From NCBI GenBank assembly GCA_045863555.1, contig BTUU01000017.1, positions 1-64,000 of the forward strand: a stretch of DNA of 64,000 bases. Reading direction: 5' to 3'. Below, in pieces: positions 7,593 to 17,466 of the stretch. Positions within the stretch are counted from its first letter, which is position 1. Each line of letters begins with the position of its first letter. The notes below the pieces were generated by a model. The model saw nothing but the letters and a program-made list of their open reading frames with translations. It ran no database searches and had not been told where the DNA came from. Origin of the DNA: JACRLV01 sp045863555 (lineage in GTDB: Bacteria > Planctomycetota > Phycisphaerae > UBA1845 > Fen-1342). The translations under genes and the position numbers were made by a program.

Positions 7593-10500
7593 ATGCTGAA
7601 CGCCCTCATTACCTGGTCCCTGCGTCACCGCTTCCTCGTTATCGCCATCACCCTAGCGATCGCCATCGCGGGCGTGTACTCGGCCGTGCATCTGCCGGTG
7701 GACGCCTTTCCCGACACGACGCCGGTGCAGGTGCAGATCAACACCGTCGCGCCGGCCCTCAGCCCGCTTGAAATCGAGCAGCAGATCACCTTTCCGGTGG
7801 AGCAGGCCATTAGCGGGTTGAAAGGGCTGGAGGAGGTCCGCTCGGCCTCGAAGTTCGGCCTCTCGCAGGTGACGGTGATCTTCGAAGACGGGACCAACAT
7901 CTATTTCGCTCGCCAGCTAATCATGGAGCGGCTCGGCGCGGTTGAGCTGCCGGAGGGGCTGCCGCGGCCGACGATGGGGCCGGTCGCGACCGGGCTGGGC
8001 GAGGTCTATCACTACGTGCTCACCAGTCAGGTCAAGACGCTCACCGAGCTGCGCAGCATTCAGGACTGGGTCATCAAGCCGCAGCTCCGCAGCCTGCCGG
8101 GCGTGGCCGAGGTCAACAGTTGGGGCGGGCTGGAGCGGCAGTATCAGGTCGTGGTCGAGCCGGAGAAGCTGCTCAAGCACGATCTCACGCTGCTCGACGT
8201 GTTCGAGGCGCTGCGGCGCAACAATCTCAATGTCGGCGGCGGGAACATCACGCGCGCCGGCGGGCTCCTGCTCGTGCAGGGCGTCGGACAGCTTTCGTCG
8301 CTGGAGCAGGTCGGCGACGTGGTGATCGAGGCCCGCGACGGCAAGCCGATCTTCGTGCGCGACGTGGGTCAGGTCGTCGAAGGGCATGAGATCCGCCGAG
8401 GCGCGGTGACGTACGGCGGCCAGGGCGACGCGGTGCTGGGCCTGGGCTTCATGCTCATGGGTGAGAACACGCGCGACGTGGCCCAGCGGCTTAAAGGGCG
8501 GATCGAGGAAGTCCGGCGGACGCTGCCGGAGGATGTGGAGCTGACGGCTGTCTACGACCGCACCGAGCTGGTCGATCATGTGCTAAAGACTGTCGAGGTC
8601 AACCTGCTCGAAGGCGCGTTGCTGGTCGTGGCCGTGCTGTTCGTGTTCCTGGGCAACCTGCGGGCGGGCCTGATCGTCGCGGCGGCGATCCCGTTGTCAA
8701 TGCTCTTTGCTGCAAACTGCATGTTGCAGGCGGGCATCGCGGGCAGTTTGATGAGCCTGGGGGCGATCGACTTCGGTCTGATCGTGGACAGCTCGGTCAT
8801 TCAGATCGAGAACAGCATGCGGCGGCTGGCCCACAACACCGCCGGGCAGACCAAGCTGGACGTGGTGCGCGACGCCGCCATCGAAGTGCGCAAGCCGACC
8901 ATGTTCGGCGAGCTGATTATCCTGATCGTCTACCTCCCGATTCTCACGCTCGAAGGCATCGAAGGAAAGATGTTCCGGCCGATGGCTATGACGGTGATTT
9001 TTGCGTTGCTGGGCTCGCTGGTCTTGTCGCTGACGCTGATGCCGGCCCTCGCCAGTCTGCTCCTGCCGTCGCGGCCGCGCGAGCGTGAGCCGATGCTGGT
9101 CCGGTTCGCGAAGTGGGTCTACGCACCGATGCTCGATTTCGTGTTGCGCTGGCGCTTCGTGGTGCTCGGCGTGGTATTGGCCGGATTGACCGGAGGTGTG
9201 TTCCTGGCGACACGACTCGGCACGGTCTTCATTCCGCGCCTGTCGGAGGAAGCGATCGTCATTAACACCGTGCGGCTGGCAGGCGTGGCGGTCGAGGAAT
9301 CGGTCCGCTATGGCACGCAACTCGAACGGCTGCTGCTATCGAAGTTCCCCGACGAGATCAAGCACGTCTGGACGCGTACCGGGACCGCGGAGGTCGCGAC
9401 GGACCCGATGGGCCTCGAACTGAGTGACGTTTTCATCACGCTCACGCCGCGGACCCAGTGGAAGCGCGGACGCTCGCAGGCGGAGCTGGTGGAAGAGATG
9501 GAAACAACCCTGGCGGGTATGCCCGCGATGCGCACCATTTTCACGCAGCCGATCGAGATGCGCGTCAACGAGATGGTCGCCGGCATCCGCAGCGATCTGG
9601 GCGTGAAGATCTTCGGCGATGACTTCTCGGAGCTGGAGCGGCTGAGCGGAGAGGTCGAGGATGTCCTCAAGCAGATCGCCGGCGCGTCGGATGTAACGGT
9701 CGAGCAGGTGACCGGCCAGCCGCTGCTGGAGATCAAGGTCCGCCGCGATGAGTTGGCCCGCTTCGGTGTGCCGGCCGGCGATGTACTCGACTTCGTCGCC
9801 ACAATCGGAAACGTGACGGTCGGCGAGATCCGCCAGGGACAGGTGCGATTTCCGTTGACCGTGCGACTGCCCGACGAGTATCGCGGCGACCCGGAGCGCG
9901 TCGGCCGACTCCTGATCCCCACTGCGTCCGGCCAGCGCATTCCGCTGGCCCGCCTCGCCGATCTGAAGATCGTCGAGGGGCCGTCCACGATCAATCGCGA
10001 GTGGAGCAAGCGCCGCGCCATCGTGCAGTGCAACGCCCGCGGCCGCGATATCGGCGGCCTGGTCGCAGACGCCCAACGTATGATCGCCGAGCAGGTCGAA
10101 TTCCCGTCCGGCTATTTCGTGCAGTACGGCGGGCAGTTTGAGCACCTCGAACGCGGCAGTCAGCGCTTGTTGCTGGTAGTGCCCGCGGCGCTCGCGCTCA
10201 TCTTCGCCCTGCTCTATCTGACCTACCATCGAATCACGGACGTGCTGCGTATCTTCCTGACGCTCCCGCTGGCCGCCGTCGGCGGCGTGGTCGCACTGCA
10301 CCTGCGCGACATGCCGTTCAGCATTTCCGCGGGCGTCGGTTTCGTCGCGATGTCGGGCGTCTCGGTGCTGGGCGACATGGTTTATGTCTCGTTCCTGCGC
10401 GACTTGTTGAACAGCGGAATGCCGCTGCGCGACGCGATCCGCGAAGCCGCGATGACCCGCATTCGTCCAGTTCTGATGACGGGGCTGGTAGCGGGACTCG

Positions 10501-10685
10501 GTTTCGTGCCAATGGCGTTCAACACCGGCGTAGGCGCAGAAGTTCAACGCCCCCTGGCGACGGTTGTGATCGGATGCGTCGTTACGTCGACTTTCCTAAC
10601 GCTGCTCGTGCTGCCAGTCTTTTACGCGTTGATGGCGCGGCAGCGAGGCGGCGGACCCCTGCGAGACTCTGCCTCACATTTGTAA
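7593..10685 (+). CDS. czcA: HME-family RND metal efflux pump, system B
   Basis: Inner-membrane proton-driven pump of 1,030 residues, full length for the CzcA/CusA family. The N-terminal helix is followed by LPVDAFPDTTPVQVQINT and SPLEIEQQITFPVE, typical of HME pumps. The fourth transmembrane helix has DFGLIVDSSVIQIEN, keeping the two Asp and one Glu that serve proton relay in CzcA, though the residues between differ from the usual DGAVVMVEN. Twelve transmembrane helices and two large periplasmic loops can be followed, ending with EVQRPLATVVIG and a hydrophobic helix. It acts with the six-module adaptor just upstream. No outer-membrane factor is encoded next to it; one from system A or C may be shared. 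Confidence 0.9.
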   Translation: MLNALITWSLRHRFLVIAITLAIAIAGVYSAVHLPVDAFPDTTPVQVQINTVAPALSPLEIEQQITFPVEQAISGLKGLEEVRSASKFGLSQVTVIFEDGTNIYFARQLIMERLGAVELPEGLPRPTMGPVATGLGEVYHYVLTSQVKTLTELRSIQDWVIKPQLRSLPGVAEVNSWGGLERQYQVVVEPEKLLKHDLTLLDVFEALRRNNLNVGGGNITRAGGLLLVQGVGQLSSLEQVGDVVIEARDGKPIFVRDVGQVVEGHEIRRGAVTYGGQGDAVLGLGFMLMGENTRDVAQRLKGRIEEVRRTLPEDVELTAVYDRTELVDHVLKTVEVNLLEGALLVVAVLFVFLGNLRAGLIVAAAIPLSMLFAANCMLQAGIAGSLMSLGAIDFGLIVDSSVIQIENSMRRLAHNTAGQTKLDVVRDAAIEVRKPTMFGELIILIVYLPILTLEGIEGKMFRPMAMTVIFALLGSLVLSLTLMPALASLLLPSRPREREPMLVRFAKWVYAPMLDFVLRWRFVVLGVVLAGLTGGVFLATRLGTVFIPRLSEEAIVINTVRLAGVAVEESVRYGTQLERLLLSKFPDEIKHVWTRTGTAEVATDPMGLELSDVFITLTPRTQWKRGRSQAELVEEMETTLAGMPAMRTIFTQPIEMRVNEMVAGIRSDLGVKIFGDDFSELERLSGEVEDVLKQIAGASDVTVEQVTGQPLLEIKVRRDELARFGVPAGDVLDFVATIGNVTVGEIRQGQVRFPLTVRLPDEYRGDPERVGRLLIPTASGQRIPLARLADLKIVEGPSTINREWSKRRAIVQCNARGRDIGGLVADAQRMIAEQVEFPSGYFVQYGGQFEHLERGSQRLLLVVPAALALIFALLYLTYHRITDVLRIFLTLPLAAVGGVVALHLRDMPFSISAGVGFVAMSGVSVLGDMVYVSFLRDLLNSGMPLRDAIREAAMTRIRPVLMTGLVAGLGFVPMAFNTGVGAEVQRPLATVVIGCVVTSTFLTLLVLPVFYALMARQRGGGPLRDSASHL

Positions 10686-11065
10686 CGAGGGGGCCGTCGC
10701 TCGAAGATCCGATTTGAGTCAGATTTGCGCCAGCGCAACTCCGAAGGTGATCAGCGCGGAACGATCCGAAGGGTCACGCCGAAGTCGAATCGCGAGTTTA
10801 CGTCCAACGGCCTAAGTCTTCGCATCTCAGAAGACAGGGCGGCCAAAAGCGGCCGCGGCCAAAGCGAGCGAGGAAGGTCACCGCCGAAGAATGCCGTGCA
10901 CCGAGAGCGCGATATATTGTTGTACAGTACCAGCCCGCTCGGATGGCATTCCAATGATCGCGTTCGTCGTCGTGCTTAGTTGCGTCTACACACGGGTGAC
11001 CGCGCATGCGGCACAGCTCGATGTGGAGCCGAAGATGCGATTGTGCCCCAGCCGCGGGCACATCT
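10686..11065. other. 380-base gap between convergent pump genes
   Basis: Lies between the 3' ends of the system B pump (plus) and the system C pump (minus). Short frames occur on both strands, but none has a convincing ribosome site or recognisable product. No clear hairpin with a T-run was seen, although termination of both operons would be expected here. Confidence 0.5.
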
Positions 11066-14000
11066 TCACGCGGTCGCCGCGGGGTGCGCGTCAGCATTCT
11101 CTCGATCAAACCACCCGTATATGGCCGGTAGCACGATCAGCGTAAGTAGCGTGCTGCTGATGATTCCGCCAATCACGACGGTGGCCAGCGGTCGTTGGAC
11201 CTCCGCGCCGGTGCCCGTCGCAATCGCCATCGGCACAAAACCTAGCGAGGCGACAAGCGCAGTCATCAGCACGGGCCGCAGACGGGTAAGGCTGCCCTGC
11301 GTAACGGCTTCGTGCACCGGCAGCCCTTCGCGCCGGAGCTGGTTAATAAACGTGACCATGACCAGGCCGTTCAGCACCGCCACGCCGGAAAGGGCGATGA
11401 AGCCCACGCCGGCGGAGATCGAGAAGGGGAGGTCGCGCATCCAAAGCGCCAGCACGCCCCCAGTGAGAGCTAGCGGGACGCCCGTGAACACCAGTACGGC
11501 TTGGCGCAGCGAGTTGAACGTGGCGAACAGCAGGATGAAGATCAAACCGAGCGCGAGCGGGACGACAATCATGAGCCGCTCGCGCGCCGCCACGAGGTTC
11601 TCGTACTGCCCGCCCCAGCCGAGCCAGTAACCCTCCGGCAGCTTGCCGATTTTCTGCTCAATCCGTCGCTGGGCCTCCGCCACAAACCCGCCCAGGTCAC
11701 GGCCGCGCACGTTACATTGCACGATGGCACGCCGCTTGCCATCCTCGCGCCGGATGATGCGGGCACCTTCGCTCACGTCAATCTTTGCCAGGCTGGAAAG
11801 CTGAATGTAGCCAGCCGGGACGGTCCCGGCCGCTTCGCCACTGCGGCGGCGATAGGTATTCCCATCAATGCTCGCCAGCGCGTAGCTTTCTGATTCACGC
11901 TTCGGCAGCGGAATCGGCAAGTCGCCGATCGCCCGGATGTTCCCGCGTAGGCGCTCGGGCATGCGCACCACCAGCTCAAATCGCCGGTCGCCTTCGAGCA
12001 CGCGGCCCGCCTCCCTGCCACCGAGCGCAATCTCGACCACGTCCTGCACATCCTGAACATTCAGCCCATAGCGGGCAACTGCACCGCGGTCGATGTCAAT
12101 CGTGATCATCGGCATGCCAGCGAGTTGTTCGATCTTGAGGTCCTGCGCGCCGGGAACCTGTCCCAGTTCCTCCGCGACGCGGGTGGCGTATTCCAGAAGC
12201 ACGCCGAGATCATCGCCGTAGATCTTCACGGCCAAGTCGCTACGTACGCCCGCAATCAGTTCGTTCATGCGCAGCTCGATGGGCTGGCTGAACTCGTAGT
12301 TCTGGCCCGGCAGATCCCTGACGATTTTCTCCATCGCTTCGGCCAGCTCTTCCTGAGTCCTGGCCTTCTTCCAGTGCTCGCGCGGCTTGAGCATCATGAA
12401 GGTGTCGGAGACTTCCGGGCCGCAGACGTCCGTGACAACCTCGGACGTGCCGGTGCGGGCGAAAATGGCCGCGATTTCGTCCGGGAACTCCTTCAAAAGC
12501 TCCTGTTCGACCCGCTCCTGCATTTCGACGCTGGTCGTCAAAGCAATGCTCGGCATGCGGGTCGGCTGGAGGGCGAGCGCGCCTTCGCCGAGCTTGGGTA
12601 CAAACTCGCTGCCCATCCGCGAGGCCAACAGGAGCGTCGCGACGACGAGAGCGATCGCGCCGAGCGACACGGCGAAGCGGAGCCGGATAGCCCAGTGCAC
12701 GATGGGTTGATAAATTGCCTTGGCCCACCGAATCAGGAAGACGTCCTTTTCGGAAACCCGGCCGCCCAACAGAATCGCCGCAAGCGCTGGAACGACCGTG
12801 AAGGTGAGCAGCAGGGCACCCGCCAGCGCCAGCAAGACGACCAGCGCCATTGGCCGGAACATCTTGCCCTCGACGCCCGATAGCGTGACGACTGGCAGAT
12901 ACACGATCATGATGATGCCAACGCCGAAGAGAACGGGCCGGGCCACCTCGCGCGCGGCCTCTTCGACCAGTTGAAACCGCTCTGGCTTCGTCAATCGGCG
13001 GCCCAATTCGTGTTGGCGTTGTCCGAGTCGGCGTATGATGTTCTCGACCATCACGACCGCGCCATCGACAATGATGCCGAAGTCGATGGCCCCTAGACTC
13101 ATCAAATTGCCGCTGATCTTGTTCTGCACCATTCCGGTGATCGCGAAGAGCATCGACAGCGGGATGGCAAGCGCCACGATGACCGCGGCCCGAATGTTGC
13201 CCAACAGAAGGAACAGCACCACGATGACTAGGAGCGCGCCGATTGTCAGATTTTCCCGTACCGTGTGCAGAGTGGCGTCTACCAGGTAGCTACGGTCGTA
13301 GAGCGTGGTCGCCTGTACGTTTTCGGGCAACGTCTTGTTGATTTCCGCCAACTTCTGCGTGACGCGGTGGGATACCGTGCGGCTGTTTTCGCCATACAGC
13401 AGAATGGCCGTACCGACCACCGCTTCGTGTCCGTTGGCCGTGCCGGTGCCGGTCCGCAACTCCTTGCCCAGCCCTACCTCAGCCACGTCCTTCACGAAAA
13501 TCGGCACGCCGTCCTGGGCGCCGAGCTTGACGTTGCGGATATCGTCCATGGTCTGAATGAGACCCGTCGCGCGGATTGTGTACTGCTCGCCGCTATGCTC
13601 GATGTACCCGCCGCCGACGTTGGCATTGTTGGCAGCCAGCGCGTCCAGCACGTCGCGGAAGCTGAGGCCGTAGGCAATCATCTTCATCGGGTCGGGCGTG
13701 ACGTGGTACTGTTTCTCGTAGCCGCCGATGCTGTTTATCTCGGTCAGCCCGGGCACGGACCGCAGTTGCGGCTTGATGATCCAATCCTGGATAGTGCGCA
13801 GATCCATTGGCGTGTACGGCGTGCCATCAGGCTTCGGGCCGACTGCGTCCACGCTCCAGAAGTAGATCTCGCCCAGACCGGTCCAGATCGGACCAAGAAA
13901 GGGCGTCTCGACCGTGTCGGGCAGGCTTTCCTTGGCCTCCGCCAGCCGCTCGCTGACAAGCTGCCGGGCGCGGTAGAGGTCCACTTCGTCATGGAAGATC

Positions 14001-14284
14001 GCCGTGACCTGTGACACGCCGTAGAACGACACCGAGCGAATTTCCTCGACGCCCGGGATGCCCTGCAGCGCCCACTCGATCGGGGCCGAGACCTGCCTTT
14101 CGATCTCGACCGGCGCCAGGCCCGTAATCGCCGTGTTGATCTGCACCTGCTTGTTGGTGATGTCGGGTACCGCGTCGATGGGCAGGCGCGTGAAGTTCCA
14201 GGCGCCCAGCGCGGCCAGGCCGATGGCGAGCAGGATCATCAGCAGACGCTGGTGGATGGCGAATTGAAGGATGCGAGCAATCAT
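11066..14284 (-). CDS. czcA: HME-family RND metal efflux pump (CzcA type), system C
   Basis: Inner-membrane pump of 1,072 residues. GGAGG lies eight bases before the ATG. The sequence has LPIDAVPDITNKQVQINT near the N-terminus and DFGIIVDGAVVMVEN in the fourth transmembrane helix. The latter is the signature of HME1 pumps, whose known members export Zn, Co, Cd or Ni rather than Cu/Ag. Twelve transmembrane segments and both periplasmic porter regions are present. It ends with EVQRPLATVVIGGIISS and a last helix. It is the final gene of a long minus-strand operon that starts near 20,731, unusually far from its adaptor and outer-membrane factor. Confidence 0.92.
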   Translation of the reverse strand: MIARILQFAIHQRLLMILLAIGLAALGAWNFTRLPIDAVPDITNKQVQINTAITGLAPVEIERQVSAPIEWALQGIPGVEEIRSVSFYGVSQVTAIFHDEVDLYRARQLVSERLAEAKESLPDTVETPFLGPIWTGLGEIYFWSVDAVGPKPDGTPYTPMDLRTIQDWIIKPQLRSVPGLTEINSIGGYEKQYHVTPDPMKMIAYGLSFRDVLDALAANNANVGGGYIEHSGEQYTIRATGLIQTMDDIRNVKLGAQDGVPIFVKDVAEVGLGKELRTGTGTANGHEAVVGTAILLYGENSRTVSHRVTQKLAEINKTLPENVQATTLYDRSYLVDATLHTVRENLTIGALLVIVVLFLLLGNIRAAVIVALAIPLSMLFAITGMVQNKISGNLMSLGAIDFGIIVDGAVVMVENIIRRLGQRQHELGRRLTKPERFQLVEEAAREVARPVLFGVGIIMIVYLPVVTLSGVEGKMFRPMALVVLLALAGALLLTFTVVPALAAILLGGRVSEKDVFLIRWAKAIYQPIVHWAIRLRFAVSLGAIALVVATLLLASRMGSEFVPKLGEGALALQPTRMPSIALTTSVEMQERVEQELLKEFPDEIAAIFARTGTSEVVTDVCGPEVSDTFMMLKPREHWKKARTQEELAEAMEKIVRDLPGQNYEFSQPIELRMNELIAGVRSDLAVKIYGDDLGVLLEYATRVAEELGQVPGAQDLKIEQLAGMPMITIDIDRGAVARYGLNVQDVQDVVEIALGGREAGRVLEGDRRFELVVRMPERLRGNIRAIGDLPIPLPKRESESYALASIDGNTYRRRSGEAAGTVPAGYIQLSSLAKIDVSEGARIIRREDGKRRAIVQCNVRGRDLGGFVAEAQRRIEQKIGKLPEGYWLGWGGQYENLVAARERLMIVVPLALGLIFILLFATFNSLRQAVLVFTGVPLALTGGVLALWMRDLPFSISAGVGFIALSGVAVLNGLVMVTFINQLRREGLPVHEAVTQGSLTRLRPVLMTALVASLGFVPMAIATGTGAEVQRPLATVVIGGIISSTLLTLIVLPAIYGWFDRENADAHPAATA

Positions 14285-14296
14285 GTGCCGTTCCTC

Positions 14297-16015
14297 CTAT
14301 CTAGGCCCCGCCGAGGAGGCGCAGAGCGTTGAAGACCACAACGAGCGACACGCCCATGTCCGCCGCGATCGCGGCCCAGAGCGAGGCGCGGCCACAAACG
14401 CGACCATCACGGCCAGCGCGGCGACGACGTTCTGACGAGTTACGGCGAGCGTGTGGCGTGAATGCCGTAGGAGCCACGGGACGCGCGCCAAGTCGTCACT
14501 CATGAGCGCGATGTCGGCGGTCTCGATCGCGGGGTCCGATCCTACGGTACCCATCGCGAGGTCGAGGTTGGCGCGCACCAGGGCGGGCGCGTCGTTGACG
14601 CCGTCGCCGATCATCGCTGCCGCGCCGTAGCGCGCCACCAGTTCGTCGACGGCAGCCACTTTGGCCTCGGGCAGAAGTTCCGCGCGGAATTCGTCCACGC
14701 CCGTGAGGCTTCCGATGCGCTCGGCGGTGGGCCTATTCTCGCCGGTGAGCATCACCACGCGCCCGACGCCGGCGGCTATCAGGGCTGCGACGGTTCCGGC
14801 TGCCTCCGGGCGGACACGGTTTCCGACGGTGATGAAGCCACACACGTGCTCCTCACGGCCCACGACGACGACGCCCCTTCCGGCGCCCGACGGCTGTTCC
14901 AGTTGTGCGTGCTTTTCCGGCGTCTCTTGGCCGCGCTCCTCCAGCGGGCAGCCCGGCCAGGAACCGTCGGCGACAAGCGGTGGGACGAGCATCACCGGCA
15001 CCGCCAAAGCCATCACAGCCGGGGTGTAGTACCGTGCGAAACGGTCCACCCACTGTTCGCTCGGGGCGCGCTTTTGCTGAGCCTTTTCGACCAGCCGGAT
15101 CCTGTGGACGAGGGTCGTGTCGCCTGCCGGCTTCGTTGACTCGAATTCCAACGCCCCGTCACCATTAATCGATCCGGCGAACACTTCGCTGCCCGCGGCT
15201 TTCTCAACCGGCGCGGACTCGCCGGTGATCGATGCCTGATTAACGTGGCTTTCCCCGGCGACCACGCGCCCGTCGAGCGGAATGCGCTCGCCGGGGCGCA
15301 CGACGATCCGGGCGCCGACGGGCACGGCGTCCACCTGGACTTCCTGCTCGCGTCCGTCCGTATTCATCACCCGTGCCCTGGGCGGGGTGAGCTGGAGCAG
15401 CGCGCGAATCGCCCGACGCGCGCGGCCGACACTCCAAGCCTCAAGTGCCAGCGACAGCGCGAACAAGAACGCGACCGTCGCGGCCTCGAAGTACTGACGG
15501 ATTCCGATTGCGCCTGCGACACCGATCGTCATCAGCAGGCTCCTGTCGGGCCGAGTACGACGCTGGGCCTGCCAGGCTCTCGGCAGGATGAACCATGCCC
15601 CGCTGAGGACTGCCCCAAGGTAGAGGATGCGCGGCAGTAGGGGCATGGCTGTTTCGTGCCCGCCAATTGCGACGGACCAGCCGACGAGCAGACCATGCAT
15701 GAGGAAACCCTCCAGAACGAACAATCCGCTGATTGCGGTCGTGCCGGTGCGGCCCCAACGTGCCCAAAGCGTTAGTTCAAGTTCGCGGCGATCCTGAGGG
15801 TCGAGCAGCGGGTGTGCGCGCATGCCGGTGCGGGCGGCGGCGGCTTCAATGTCACTGCGGCGGATGCGATTCTCTTCGCATGTGATCCTGTTCCGGGCTT
15901 TAAGGACATCACACTTGAGGTCGCGCACGCGCGGCAACGGCTGGAGTGCGCTGCGCAGCGCCAAGACCTCCTCGGCACAATCGAGCCCGGTTACTTGATA
16001 GGTCGCCTGAGTCAT
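14297..16015 (-). pseudogene. P1B-type metal-transporting ATPase, internally deleted and frameshifted
   Basis: The open frame of 572 residues carries a heavy-metal domain variant (GLDCAEE), transmembrane helices, the actuator-domain loop (SITGESAPVEK) and the hinge motif (MIGDGVNDAPAL). It lacks the CPC-type metal-binding helix and the phosphorylation loop with DKTGT. The frame passes from the membrane stretch MLVPPLVADGSWPG (about residue 355, near base 14,950) straight into what resembles late nucleotide-binding-domain sequence (VVVVGREEHVCGF). About 150-190 residues appear lost without a frame change. A second lesion near 14,390 shifts the frame: the correct ending (ASLWAAIAADMGVSLVVV) is readable in another frame to a TAG at 14,301-14,303. 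Without the phosphorylated Asp it cannot work as a pump. Confidence 0.85.
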
Positions 16016-16018
16016 GGG

Positions 16019-17026
16019 TTACCGATAGTCGCCGAAGCGGGCCTTCCAATTCCGCGCGCTCTCCGTCGCCAAGGCCTTGACGCGCCGGATTTCTTTTGAC
16101 TGGACCTGCTTGTTGTCGCCCTGCCAGAAACGATCCGCTTTGGGCGCGGGAACTCCACAGATCCGCACAATCGCGCGGTAGGCCTCCAGGAAACGATCGC
16201 GCTCTTCCGGTTTTTCGAGCGTGCCGAGCAGATGCTCGGCCCCGGCGCGCGTGCATTGTGCCAGCGCGGCGGCCGCGGCGCGTGCATCAGCCTTCTCCGC
16301 GGTCGCGGAGCGATCTAGTAGAAACTCGACGGCGCCTTCGGTGGAGACCGCGGCGAGCCCGTCGTACCCCAACCGTCGAATCGCAGGCTCGAGTTGCGGC
16401 CGTTCCAGCACATCAATCACACAGTTTTCTGCCTCGTCTATGCTAAAGTCGCGCACCATCTGCAGAACAGCCTTCAACTCACCGGCCGGCAACCCGGGAT
16501 CATCCAGCTTGGCCTTCAACTCAGTCTCGAACAGATTACGGCCGTAGGCGCGGATCGTGCGGGCCAGCTCGCGCGCCAGGTCGGCCGGATTCGGTGCAAT
16601 CAGAAAATCACCGAGCTTTGCACCCTCCGGGCTGATGACGAGGATCCGGTAGGGTGTGTGCAGCCCGACTCCCAGTTCTACGAACATGCCCGCGTAGGCG
16701 CGGTCCGTCCGGTTGACGGCGACCGGTACAAACATGCGGGCGGCGTACGCCACGCGTGGATCGGACAACGTATTCTCGCGCTGCTCAATGTCGTTATGAC
16801 TGTACAGGTGCTGGCGGCGCCGGCCCGCTTCGGTCCCCTCCACCAACATGAGAATCGGTCGCCGGGTCTCCTTGGCGGTGGCGATCACCGCCGGAACACT
16901 GCGCGACCATTTAAGCGCGTTTGGCTCCTGTTGCAGAGCGAGAGCCACGTGGGCAGCAGAAACCACCAGAGGCACAACCAGCCAGTCGTGCCTACACGGC
17001 CTCGGTCGAACGCAACGCGGGTTCAT
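16019..17026 (-). CDS. Exported thioredoxin-fold-like protein in metal operon
   Basis: Predicted 335-residue protein with an N-terminal hydrophobic segment (HDWLVVPLVVSAAHVALA) that may be a signal peptide or anchor. The first half (ETRRPILMLVEG, then FVPVAVNRTD, then YRILVISPEGAKLGDF) resembles thioredoxin-like or DUF255-type folds. The redox CxxC motif is absent, so disulfide exchange is unlikely. The second half is Ala/Leu/Glu-rich and may form helical repeats. It sits between the PII-like gene and the ATPase remnant, three bases from the latter, so it belongs to the operon. Its role in metal handling is unknown. Confidence 0.55.
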   Translation of the reverse strand: MNPRCVRPRPCRHDWLVVPLVVSAAHVALALQQEPNALKWSRSVPAVIATAKETRRPILMLVEGTEAGRRRQHLYSHNDIEQRENTLSDPRVAYAARMFVPVAVNRTDRAYAGMFVELGVGLHTPYRILVISPEGAKLGDFLIAPNPADLARELARTIRAYGRNLFETELKAKLDDPGLPAGELKAVLQMVRDFSIDEAENCVIDVLERPQLEPAIRRLGYDGLAAVSTEGAVEFLLDRSATAEKADARAAAAALAQCTRAGAEHLLGTLEKPEERDRFLEAYRAIVRICGVPAPKADRFWQGDNKQVQSKEIRRVKALATESARNWKARFGDYR

Positions 17027-17099
17027 GCAGCACCTCGCATTCGGTTGGTAACCCTTACTGGGGCGAGATACGTATCAATCCTGTACCTCGTAACCGCCA

Positions 17100-17441
17100 T
17101 CAGACGGCTTCGTCCTGCTGCTGCCCGGTGCGGATGCGCACGATGCGCGGCAGTTCCGCGATCATGATCACACCGTCGCCGGGGTTGCCCGTGTGCGCCG
17201 CCTTCTGGATGACGCGGGCCAGCTCGTCGCCGAGCGCATCAGCACAGAAAAGCTCTAGCTTCGTCATCTTGACGAAGCTGATCGTCTCCTCGGTTGCGAC
17301 ATACTCTCCGCCGGCGCCTTGGCCGCGCCCGTGGCCAAGGCAGTCACTGATCGTGACCCCTGGGAAGTGGGGCAGCGCATGGAGCGCGTCCATGACTTTG
17401 CTGAGCATGTGCGGCTGGATGATCGCCTTGATTTCCTTCAT
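17100..17441 (-). CDS. PII-like signalling protein of the metal-efflux group
   Basis: A 113-residue protein with the length and layout of GlnB/GlnK trimers. The start MKEIKAIIQPHMLSKVMDAL and the T-loop region (GHGRGQGAGGEYVATEETISF) fit, as does the C-terminal GDGVIMIAELPRIVRIRTG, which matches the conserved PII B/C-loop area. AGGAG is eight bases before the ATG. A PII subgroup (PII-NG) is known to be encoded beside RND heavy-metal pumps; this gene, next to a CzcB-type adaptor, fits that group. Its effector and partner here are unknown; control of pump activity or expression is an inference. Confidence 0.85.
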   Translation of the reverse strand: MKEIKAIIQPHMLSKVMDALHALPHFPGVTISDCLGHGRGQGAGGEYVATEETISFVKMTKLELFCADALGDELARVIQKAAHTGNPGDGVIMIAELPRIVRIRTGQQQDEAV

Positions 17442-17466
17442 GCTGATTTCTCCTGTTTGCGTTGGA

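Noticed and set aside
6675..7628. Long minus-strand frame with seven-residue repeats opposite the system B genes
   Set aside because: It is antisense to the well-supported adaptor gene; its repeats come from the 21-bp tandem repeat read on the other strand.
11724..11739. Perfect TGGCAC-N5-TTGC match on the plus strand
   Set aside because: It lies inside the system C pump gene, antisense to a conserved pump coding segment (GKRRAIVQC), with no plus-strand gene to drive. It is best explained by coding sequence and shows that such matches can arise by chance.
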